From Acanthamoeba castellanii str. Neff (Eukaryota > Discosea > Longamoebia > Acanthamoebidae): a stretch of DNA of 34,814 bases. The stretch covers positions 25,037-59,850 of the forward strand of contig NW_004457350.1 in the NCBI RefSeq assembly GCF_000313135.1. The letters are read 5' to 3'. Numbering within the stretch: position 1 is the stretch's first letter; each line of letters opens with the position of its first letter. Below the pieces are notes generated by a model. It was not told the DNA's origin and searched no databases. It worked only from the letters and a program-made list of their open reading frames with translations. A program made the translations under genes and the position numbers. Positions 9,200-19,065 of this stretch are shown here, piece after piece.

Positions 9200-9397
9200 T
9201 GGCGGCCCAATGAGGCATCCTAGAGGGCTGAATCCTATCACATCTTAAAGCTCATGCGCTGCGGCGCATTTTGAACAAAACGGCAGGTCAGGAGCTTACA
9301 GAGCAAGCGCGCAACCGGGTCATCTTGCCTGTAATGGTTGCCGCAAAATTCCTAGTGTGCTGCCGAGAAAGTCTAAACTCCGCCTCCGGCAGTACGC
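9200..9397 (-). repeat. Right arm of the island-bracketing inverted repeat
   Basis: This is the reverse-complement partner of 6538-6760. The best blocks are GTCTAAACTCCGCCTCC, AACCGGGTCATC, GAGCTTACAGAGCAAGC and ATCCTAGAGGGCTG. Confidence 0.75.
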
Positions 9398-9867
9398 TGG
9401 TGCGCATCGCATGTTAGATTTCTCATGCACAGTCGCAGTTGCCCACCTCCTGCGCGACGGTCCAGCTGCAGCGGTCTCAGGTACCCCCAATCGTTCTTTT
9501 ATTCGAGGTGCGAGTAATCAGCAATGTGACAGCATTGGTGTCGCATTCTCATATGTTGTACAACGAATCTCACAAGTGAGATCTCACTTCACGGTAGAGC
9601 CGCCATTGTGCGTGCCATCACACCTACAACCACAACATCATCCGCGCCATTTTTTTCCTCCTTCCACGTACGCATCGTTAGTTTCTTCAATCGACATCGC
9701 AGCTACACCTCTTCCCCACTTGGGGGAGTGCCTGTACTACCACGAGGATAGTGGAGTGCCCACCCACCACACACCTTCTGCGTCCGGGCACTGAGGATTC
9801 AAGCAGGCAATGTGTGATTTCTGATTGGGTTTGAGTGCGCCCCAAGTGATTCCGCGGCCAGCAGTAA
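9398..9867. other. Non-coding spacer between repeat island and carotenoid oxygenase 3' end
   Basis: No conserved protein, RNA gene or clear repeat is visible. A 145-residue open frame on the + strand begins inside the repeat arm and has no recognisable domain. The carotenoid oxygenase 3' UTR should lie here. Confidence 0.5.
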
Positions 9868-12800
9868 TTAGTAGAAGACCTGCACAAATAACGTACCCCC
9901 CCATGGAGCAGCGTGGGGGGAGTGAGATCAGGCGGTGACACATTGTGGCGTGCTTGGAAGCGCACCTCAGGAGTGAAGGTGCCGTGGAACCCGTAGGGGG
10001 TGTGGTGCGCCAGCTTTGCCCTAGCGACTGGTCCGTGGCCAAGATTGCGGGCGTCGAGCACCACGAATTGCGTTTCGTGCCTCTTGCAGTCGTACAGTTG
10101 CGTGATCACCCACCCGTCGTCTTCCTCCCTGTTGAGCCCCGGACGAGGCACGAACACGGGCTCACCCAGGATTGAGAACTCAGCCCGGGCACTCCACACC
10201 TGGCGGCGGAGTCCTAACGAATGGCAAATAGCTCAGTGCGTGCGTGCGTGCGTGCGTGGTGCGTGCGTGCGTGCGGTGGACCAGGTGCATCGAAAGAATA
10301 CCTTCGCGGTCGAACTTGACGATCTCCTGGAAGGGGATGGGTTTCTGCGGCGAATCCGACGCCATCAGGTACGCGTACCGCCACCTCTTCCCCGCAATCT
10401 CCGGGTGCACCTGCAATTGAACACATGTGATCGATGGGCCGTCAGCGATGCGTGAAAGAGGCCGCGAGGAGCTGTTAAACGAGCGGAGGGGTTGCACGCG
10501 TACGCTAGGGAATTCGCAGCTGCAAAAATCGGCCTTGGTGCGGACGAGGGTGCCCCGCTTGAGGTCGGCGGTGTAGTTGTGCACAACACCGGGGGCAGCC
10601 CTCGCATTCGCCAACCACATGCCCTGGTCGTCACGAGAGAGAGAGAGAGAGAGAGAGATGAGTTGTGTGGCATGTGTGCCCGATGCAAGGTGTCGTGTGT
10701 GTGTCGTGTGTGTGTCGTGTCGTGTGGGTCGTGTCGTGTCGTGTTGTGTGTCGTGATCTGTGCGGATGCTGATTACCTGCTCAAAGTCCATATTGAACTT
10801 TTCGCCAATACACACACTAGAGAAATGCACTTGGGTACCTTCCTCCCATGCGTTGCCTGTTTGTGGTCGGTTGATAATGGATCCATATGGAGGAGAAGGG
10901 ATGACGAATGAAGAATGAAGAGGTGCGGCGTACAGTGGTGGTAGATCATGCATGGCTCGGTCTCAAAGAAGCGAGGCTGGCTCTTGCCATCTCTGGGGAT
11001 GATGATCATGCGAGAGGGCACTTCTAATGAATGACATGCAATGAGGCTCAATTCGGATTGCAAGGAAAACGCCAGGCGTTTGATTCACCTTGAGGGACGG
11101 AACAGAGAGTGAAGGGCGTACCGGGGTAGTAGCGCATGAGCTGGCCTGGGGCGTAGGCGCCGGAAATGATCTTAGCGACGTTGGTCCGCGAGAGCTTGTA
11201 GAAGGGCGTTTGGTGGAAGATGTAGTAATTCTCCGTCAAGAGAAAGTCATGGCCTGCGTGACTCGACAAAATCAATCACAACACCCACAAGGGATTAAAT
11301 TGTAATAAAAAAAAACAATAAAAACAAGAACCAAGATGAAAAGGAGACCGGTAGGTAGGTAGGTAGGTGGTACAATAGTAGTAACTCTCAAAGGAGTGGA
11401 TCTGCTTGCTCAGCAACTTCCAATCCTTGTCAAACTCGTAGATGAACAGCTTGCACTTACCACTCATCGCTAGCTGAAAACTGCTCGTGCGCAAGTTGAA
11501 CACACACACGACACAGACGACACAAGGATGCAAGACTACAAACCTGAAGTTTACGAGGCGGTCAGTGGCGGCATCATAGCGGAAGTGCGCTGCCAGGCAA
11601 TGGGAGTCATTGAGCGCTCCATTGAGAGTGTCCTTGCCCTTGGTCTCCAACGTGGCGGGGTCGAGCAGGTACGGTAACCCTAATACGGTGATTGTGTTGT
11701 TATTTTCGATGGTCTCGAGGTACATCACACCACAACCACAAGTAGGAGTTCAGTATTACCAGACTCCCAGGTGGCCAGGAGTTTGCCGCCCCAGTAGTAA
11801 ACGTTTGTGTTGGCTGGATTTTTGAACCGCTGGCCAGGCAGCTTGGACTTCATGACGTCTTCCTTCCTGTATGCAGTATCATAGCAACCGCTAATGAACA
11901 CACAGGCCAGACGAACACAACACACAGTGCTGCATACTACATGTACGGTGTGTGTGTGTGTGTGTGTGTGTTGTCTAACATTCATATGTGCGTGTGCAAG
12001 TACCACTCCGAGAGAGCCTCGCCCCAGGTAGGTGATGGTTTAGTGCCCATCATACCTGCAAGAACGATGAGAATCCCAGCCACACGTGAGAACGGGAGAG
12101 CAAGTATTTGAACCAACGAACGATGGCTGTGTGGGCGGTAAAAGAACCAGGGTGGTACCCTTGAATATGAGCTTTTGCGCCTTCTTCTCCATCATGTAGC
12201 CCGTGGTCTTCACGTACTTGGAGCGGAAGTGGGCCTTTCCCTCCGCGAACTTGATCGCGCATACCTGAACATAACCCGCATCATCTCGACACACACGACC
12301 GTTGGTGCTCCATTGTTGGCCCCAGTGGGGAAATGGCGGTGCTTCCAGAAGGAGCCTCGCGCAAGATCGAAAAGTACCATGCCATCGCCGTCAATGGGGT
12401 GCACCAACGGAGTGCCGTAGACATCCAGCAGCCCCTTATGACCGTGCAGTGGCGCGTAGTGGCCGAGTGAGTGAGGGATCACCGCATGTTCAGGCGCATT
12501 ACTGTTTGATTTTTGCAGAGGGGACGATTTGCATACCGGGCCGTTACGAAAGAGGGTGCCGTGCAGCTCGGCTGGAAGCTCGCCCTCCACCTCCAGCTCG
12601 TAGTCGAACTCCTACGCCGAAGATTGCATTCAAGAACAATAAACAATTACAATCATCTTGTGCTGGGGAACCGAAAAAGAAGGAGGAGAAGAGTACGTAC
12701 CTGGGGCTGCGAGGTCCAACCCTTACCCACAGCCTCGGGTGAGAGGTCGAAGGCCGGGTCAAGGGCCACAGTGGGCACGGCCTCGAGGGAATCAGCCGTG

Positions 12801-13030
12801 CCCGCTTCCGCCTTCTCACCGTCCAGCTTCTGCTGGCTCAGGCCGGGGAATAGGTGGCGGTAGTAGCTCAGTACGCGCTGGCGCGCTTTGTCCACTTCGC
12901 CGGGCGCCTCCGTTGCGGGTCTCTCCATCATACGGCACCACCGGTGATCTTCTTCTTCTGTGGGGTTGTTCCCGTCGACGAAAGGCCCTCTTTCCGCCTC
13001 TTTCCTTTTTTGTTTTTGGCGGGAAGGCAT
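9868..13030 (-). CDS. Carotenoid (retinoid) cleavage oxygenase family protein
   Basis: Non-haem iron oxygenase of the RPE65/CCD/NCED superfamily, which splits carotenoid, apocarotenoid or stilbenoid double bonds. Exons in transcript order: 12701-13030, 12378-12611, 12159-12264, 12004-12055, 11760-11866, 11544-11679, 11386-11480, 11122-11253, 10934-11023, 10777-10856, 10504-10623, 10282-10410, 9966-10199, 9868-9879. Phases agree and give 618 residues. Family signatures: HGTLFRNGP, IDGDGMV, NTNVYYWGGKLLATWESG, and the four iron-ligand histidines in AAHFRYD (His308), ESHDFLLTE (His355), IYHHCNAWEEG (His426 or 427) and YGFHGTF (His609). The 110-residue N-terminus is basic, then acidic, with no clear signal or membrane segment. 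The end uses a 12-base last exon (VFY-stop); reading through instead reaches a stop at 9687 and adds a long unlikely tail. Substrate cannot be told from sequence. Confidence 0.92.
10228..10276. repeat. (GCGT)n tetramer in carotenoid oxygenase intron
   Basis: GCGT/GCGTGCGTGGTGCGTGC units lie in the intron 10200-10281. Confidence 0.85.
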
Positions 13031-13119
13031 TTTGTTTTTTGTTTTTTTTTGCTAAAATATTCTTTTTGTAATTTAATCACTCGGTCCCGCGCACACCCCA
13101 ACATCCACCCTTTTGTGGT
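13031..13119. promoter_or_regulatory. Very short intergenic gap, likely combined terminator and promoter
   Basis: Only 89 bp separate the stop of the upstream glycosidase gene from the ATG of the carotenoid oxygenase, both on the - strand. On the - strand it is A-rich next to the ATG, with TTAAATTACAAAAAGAATA as a loosely TATA-like core. The 3' UTR of one gene and the promoter of the next must overlap or be tiny. Confidence 0.4.
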
Positions 13120-16100
13120 TCAGGGAAATGGAAGGATGCTGTAGGTCTGCCCTTTCTCGGGATTGGTGAAGGAGCAGATGTTGCCTGGGCAGGCAAGCTG
13201 CTTACAGTCCTGTGTCCCATAGTAGCAAATACCTGCGCACCACGAACGTCCAAACAAACCGCAAGCAAGCAGTTAGTGAGGGAGGGGACATGTGAACAAC
13301 GGTGGTGGGGAGAAGGGCGCGCCTATGGCCTTTTGCATCTCCCAGGGCTGGTAGAGGATGATGGGCGATCCCTGTTCGCTGGTAACGACCATATCATGCA
13401 CAAAGCCGATCTCATCCACCCAGGCCGACACAAGTGTGGCATTGATAGCCCGGAGTGTGGTAAAGAAATAGCGGCTTCCCAGCGGAACACCAGGGAATAT
13501 CCGAATGTAGCCCTCATGGCTCTGATGTGCGTGGAAATAGAAATATATAGATATAGATATATGTTATGGCATAGGGTGAGTGGCCGCTGGTGGGGCACAC
13601 GCACCTGCATCAACATCTCGTTCACAGTACCAAGCGCCCCAAGACCTTCTATGCCGCTGTGAGACACGCTGCAGTAAAGGTTGGTTTGACACCAGGTCTG
13701 CAGGGTCTTGCGCCAGTGCGCCAGCAGGTCAGTACTATTGTAACCGGCCCGCACAGCCGCCGGGAAGATCTGCACACAAGGCGCCAAGGTGTTGTTAATC
13801 GCTGTCGGTTGTTGCTGCTGCTGCTGCTGCCGCTGGCAGGTGATCACTCCTCCTGTTGAGACGCGACAGGACAGGTGTGTGGGCGCCAACGTACTTGAGG
13901 GAAGGCGTTGCCCTGCGCCCAGCTGTCGACGCTCTTGATGGTGTTCTGGGCCACGAGGAGCGTGTCGGGGTCGGAGCCCAGGCCGATGGTGCCCGCGGGC
14001 CACAAGGCGTAGGTGTCCAGAGGGTTGCCTCCCGGCGGTTGCGGAGCTATCAGATACGACGCCTGGAACACCTTTTGCCCCGTCGACCCGGAGATGCCCG
14101 TGGCAAACGGCGCCAAGTTGTCCGCCACGTCCTGATACTGCCGAGCACGCTTCACAGCCGCAGCCGCCGCCGCAGAAGACTGAGTGGCGGCCGCCGCCGC
14201 CGCACGTTGCTCCGCTGTAGCGAGGGTGCTGAACAGGAGGCGCAGGAAGGACAAGGTGCTGGTTGGGTTGACGTCATAGGCCACACCGTTGGTCGTGCTG
14301 CCGCACAGCTCGAAAGTGCAGTCGTTCACGCTATTGTAGGTATAGGTGCCATTCTGGGTGACGTTCTTCTGTAGGTAGCACAACCAGAAGTCAGCCACGC
14401 CCGTCAGGAAGTCGTACGGCGTTCGTTGCAGTACGCCCACCTCTGGAAGACCACCCGCGCCGGTGATGAGAGAGAGAGAGATTGTTCCCTACAAACAACA
14501 ACAACACTACGCGCACGTACCAGCCTTGAGCCAGGTGTCGTCGAGAGAGTACATGTAGCGGTGCGCGAATATGAGGGCTGCAAACACAGCGTCGGACCGC
14601 TGGCCCATGTCACCCACATCAGTCGACGTCATACCCCACGGGCCAATGTGGCCAGGGTAGTGGACTCCCGGACATCCAAAGTAATCGTCAGCCATCTGTT
14701 CGCCTTTGGCCATGTAGTCGATGATGACGTCGAAGAAGGGCGCCATCACCTCGAGGCGGTTGGACGACGCGGCGGCGTAGTAGGGAGCCTGGAAGTTGTA
14801 ATTCAGCGTAAAGTCGCCGCCGAACGGCAACCCGTCCGTGGTGATGAACGACCCAAACAGACCCGGGGCTGCCGGAAGCGACACATAAATAAATCAACAA
14901 ACACGCACGCACGCACGCACGCAACAAACAAACAAACCCTGGCGAGATGGGGGGACCCGGGGGGGGGATGAAAGAAGGGGGAGGGTGGGGGGTGGGGCTT
15001 ACCGACAGCGCCCTTCCGGGAGATGAGGCCCAAAATGTACTGTGACCCGTACCAGTAGCCGGTGGTCAGCGGATCGTCATTCCACAGTACCGACGACGCA
15101 TTCCAATACAAGAGCCAGTGATCCAGCGTGCTGCACAGAACACAGAACACGGCCAGGCCGTGTGTTGAGCACAGCTTGTTCAACAATGTCGCCGTGCTAG
15201 AAGAAAGTCGAACCTGTTGAGGGCGGCCTCGATCGTTTTGGGCGTCTGGAGGTGCAGAGCGAGGGTGGCTTCGTGCTGCGGGTCGATGTTTTGGCCCATT
15301 GCGTCAGCGTTGCTCAGCACCTGCAACGCCGCCCAGGAATCCGGATCCGTCGAGTCAGATGCGGGCGTGGACGTGGGCGTGGGCGTGGGCGTGGGCGTGG
15401 GCGTGGGCGTGGGCGTGGGCGTGGGCGTGGGCGTGGGCGTGGGCAGGAGGGCTGTACGTAGGTGAGCAGGAAGATGCGTTGGCCATTCGTTGGTGCCAAG
15501 ATGGAGAGTTCCACCTGGTCCTGATTGATGGCGACCGCCGCCGGCGTAAGGCTGGTCCCATTGTCCCACATCAGCCTGAACCACACACCACCGACACCAA
15601 GACCAAGACCGGCACCACCAGCAACACGCATGCTGAGCCAATGCCCTTATACCACCACGCATGCGTGAAGAAAGGAGGGGGGGGGCAACAGGCACCGGCA
15701 AGCGATGACGGCGGTGTTCAGGAAAGGTTTGGGCTGCTTGGCGTTGGGCAACACCTGGTAGGGGCTGCCGTTAGTCCGCGTGACGAACACGCTCTCCACC
15801 TGGGCCGCCTGCTTCTCGTTAAGTCGGATCCTGCGTGGATGACCCACGCCAGTCAAATAGGCACACACGACACACACACGACACACACACACGACACACA
15901 ACACACACGACCACACATGGTGAGGGGGAGGGGGCATCAAAGGAGGTCTATGCATGAGCGCGCAGTGATGGTGAGAACAGCAAAGAAACAACAAACAACA
16001 ACGTACCCGTCGGCGGCGTGTGGGCGGCCTTGGCCGGGCCTGAGAGAGAAGGTGCGACCGTCGGCCAGCACGTAGCCTGTGGAAGTGGGCAGCTGCCCGC

Positions 16101-16719
16101 CGGCCGGAAGCCACACGGTCACATTGACCACGGCGGCGGCGGCGGCGGCCAGCTTGGTTGGTGCAGGCCTCACAAAGTCCAGGGAGGTGACCATGAGGTT
16201 GACGTCGGGCGCCACGAAGGATTCCGAGGTGACGGTCCAGTCGTAGCGCTGGATGACCTTGACCGAGGCGTTGCCCATGAACTGGTACGCGGTGAAGGGA
16301 GTAGTGCCGGGAAGGGAGGAGGAGGCGGTGGCTTGCTCATGGGCGCCCTGCCGAGAGAGGTCGGAGTCGAAGGCGGGAATGGTGACGCGCAGTCCGCCGA
16401 CCTGGCGGAGGCCTCCGTCGCCGTAGCCCAGGTGGGAGAAGCCAGAGATCGGGGCCGCCCAGAAGTCGTTCTTGGCCAGGTAGAAGGTCAGCTGGTCGCC
16501 CAGCGGACGGCTGCCGACCACCACCCCGAGCTTGCCCCCGTTGCCCAGCAGCGGAGCGTCGGGAACCGGTTGGTTGGGGTAGACCAGCGGCGGCGCGTTC
16601 CATGTAGGGACGATGTCCCACACCGGGCTTCGCGGTACCACCACCGCCCCCGACGTCAGCGCGGCCCAGTGCGACAGCAGCCAGCACAGCGCAGCAGCTA
16701 CACAAAGAACTGACCGCAT
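13120..16719 (-). CDS. Secreted GH95-like (alpha-L-fucosidase type) glycoside hydrolase
   Basis: Exons in transcript order: 16007-16719, 15696-15830, 15458-15575, 15214-15320, 15003-15130, 14521-14868, 13895-14442, 13605-13769, 13323-13521, 13120-13232. Phases agree and give 857 residues, in the GH95 size range. The ATG at 16719 is preferred because it opens a signal peptide (MRSVLCVAAALCWLLSHWAA), so the protein is secreted or lysosomal; the frame is open upstream to 16830. The N-terminal part has LLGNGGKLGVVVG and LAKNDFW, as in the beta-sandwich domain of GH95. The (alpha/alpha)6 part has FTLNYNFQAPYY, whose NxN pair fits the GH95 asparagines, and the C-terminal GTVNEMLMQSHEGYIRIFPG typical of the family. 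Several N-glycosylation sequons are present. The exon 9 donor appears to be GC (13322-13321); a GT alternative slightly downstream also keeps frame. Substrate is inferred by family only; other six-hairpin glycosidases are possible. Confidence 0.78.
15360..15446. repeat. (GGGCGT)n hexamer array in an intron of the glycosidase gene
   Basis: About twelve near-perfect GGGCGT units fill most of intron 3 (15321-15457). On the coding strand it reads ACGCCC and opens a Pro-Thr frame, but that frame does not join the upstream exon. Splicing TAC at 15458 to GTG at 15320 restores the frame. Confidence 0.85.
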
Positions 16720-17069
16720 CAGGTGCTCGCGAATAATACTATGAGCGACGTAATGTGTGGGACGGCGACGAGCAGAAAGAAGGAGGAGAAAGACAAACGG
16801 GTGTGCAGAATGGAAAGTTGTTTTTCCCATTTGCGGCTTGGTCTAGGAAGATAAGAAAATGGAAAAAAAAAGGTTTTATTCTTTCATATTTTTGCTCCTC
16901 CCAGTAATGTAACGATGATGCCGCTCTGACACGATAGACCGCAGCAGCAGCGGCAGCAGCGGCATCAGCAGCAGCAGCAGCAGCATAGGCTCAATGCTGC
17001 GCATCCCCTTCCCCCCCCTCTACTGAGCATCCGTGGTGGTGGTGGGGGGATCCCCGACACCAGTCTCTA
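16720..17069. other. Intergenic region between dynamin 3' end and glycosidase start
   Basis: The 350 bp between two tandem - strand genes contain a CAG/CGG-type triplet run near 16938-16986, an A-rich stretch near 16855-16872, and no conserved ORF. On the - strand it should hold the dynamin 3' UTR followed by the glycosidase promoter. No clear TATA box is seen. Confidence 0.5.
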
Positions 17070-19025
17070 TCACTGGTTGCCCTGCGACAGGACGTAGATG
17101 GGGTGGGAGAACTGGGTGGCCGACTTGATGAAGTGGACCTCCTGCGTGGCGTAGGCCTCAATACCGCGGCTCAGCGCCTTCTCGTCCTCCTTGAGCTTGT
17201 TCTTGGTGGCCGCCACCTCGAAGATCTGCTCCAACTGCGACGCGGGAGAAAGAAAGTGGAGATGGGGTCAACTTCACGAGAGAGCATCGCCAGGAGGCTC
17301 AGAGACGACAAGTGTTGAACAAGGCGCAAACCAACCTGGTCGTCGGAGAGAGTAGTCACGGCGCCCTGGATCTCGGTCCACAGTTCGGCCTGCATCGGAA
17401 CGAGCAGGAAGTTGTAGAACTTGAGCAGCACGTTCTTGGTGATGCGTTCCCTCAGGCGGGTGAACAGCTCCTTGGCCAAGGAATCGACAGCCCTGTGTGT
17501 GTCGTGTGTGTGTCGTGTGTTGTGTGTGTGTCGTGTGTTGTGTGTGTGTCGTGTGTGTCGTGTGTGTCGTGTGTGTTGGGTTTGTATGTGTCGTGTGCGA
17601 TCAATGGACATTGGGAGGGTCGCGGCACTCTTAGTTTTAGCCCAATGGGGCGGGAGGGATAGGGAGAGAGAGAGAGAGAGAGAGTACCGGCGAGTCTCGT
17701 CAGCGTCCGACCTGTCCATGGGGAGCTTGGTGTCGGCGTATTCCGTGTACTCCCAGAAGATGGTGCGGGTGCCGTAGAACTCGTCCATCGCTTTGGAGGC
17801 CAGCGCAGTGGCGGTTCTCTCCACGAACTTGTTGTACAAATCCTAAATAATAATAATAATAATAATAATAATGATTGGGGGAGGAGAGAGAGCGAGTGGG
17901 TTAACGCTGTTGGAAGCGAGAGCGCCAGCAAGCAGGAGGGGGGGCTGGGTACCTTGACGTGGTACGTGAAGAACGGGTACATGTCGATGTTGTTGACATC
18001 GACCGAGCCCGCGGCCGGAGCCCAACCGCCTTCGAGGCGTCCGCGCCGCCTGGCGTCCAGCATCTTGTCCACGATGTCGGGCAACCTCCGCAGGATGTAC
18101 GTCGCACGCTTCACCGCCTGCTCGCGCCCACCAGCCACCACCACCAGCCACCACCGCCAAGCACAACCACAAAACGTGGAACGTGGTCAATGTCGACCAC
18201 ATGTTCGTTGGGGGGGAGGGGGGGAGGGGAGAGGGGATCACGCGTGCCGCGGGGTTGGGCGTTGTGGTGTGTTTGAGGTCAAGGTTGGGGTGGAGGGGTA
18301 GATATATATATAAATATATAAATATAAATATAAATATTTGTACCTGGTCGATGAGGGGGGCGAGTTCCTCGCGTGCGCTTTGCTGGGCGAGGTCGGAGGC
18401 GGCCCAGGCGTAGTTGGGGATGTTGTTGAGCTTGTTGATTCCGGCGGCGGTGGCGATGTCGTCCATGCTCACCTCGGGGAGCTTCTGGTGGTCGGCGACG
18501 GCCTTGAACTCGGCGAGGAGTCGTTCGAACTGCTGGCCGCCGTAGAGGCGCGACTCCCAGTAGGGGATGCCCCAGTCCTCGGACTCGACCTTGATGAGCT
18601 TGTTGTGGGAGTCCACCCAATCGCCGTCGCCCAGGTGCTGCTTCTCCTCGTCGAGGGTCTGCCCGTTGACTGCCGGGTTGCCCTCGGAGGTGCCGGCCAG
18701 CAGCTTGTCGACGGCCTGGAGGAAGTTGACCACGTAGTCCGACGCGATCGACCGCAGCTTCACCGAGTTGAGGCCCTCCAGCTGGGCCTGCACCTTGCGC
18801 AGGCGGAGCTCGTTCTCGGCCTTGTTGGCGCGCAGCCTCTTCAGGATCTGCGGGATGTCGTCCTGGTACCGCTTCCACGCCAGGTTGAGCAGGTACTGGC
18901 GCAGCTGCACCGCACCGATGTTCGACTCGTGCCTCCTGTCGTACTGCAGCTGCTCCAGCGCCTTGATGTCCCTGCGCGTGCACTAGAACAATAATAATAA
19001 TAATAAGAGTAATAAGAATAATAAG

Positions 19026-19065
<40 letters not shown>

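Noticed and set aside
9357..9794. 145-residue + strand open frame
   Set aside because: It starts inside the right inverted-repeat arm, has no recognisable domain and overlaps the oxygenase 3' region. It looks like chance.
12501..12536. Candidate short intron in carotenoid oxygenase exon 2 (GTATGC...CAG)
   Set aside because: Removal would create an immediate TAA stop. The sequence is open and in frame without it.
15340..15460. Pro-Thr repeat linker in the glycosidase
   Set aside because: The Pro-Thr frame does not connect to the upstream exon, and a phase-0 intron removes it cleanly.
18338..18994. 218-residue + strand frame
   Set aside because: It is the mirror of the long dynamin stalk exon, Val/Leu/Gly-rich, with no domain and no start context.
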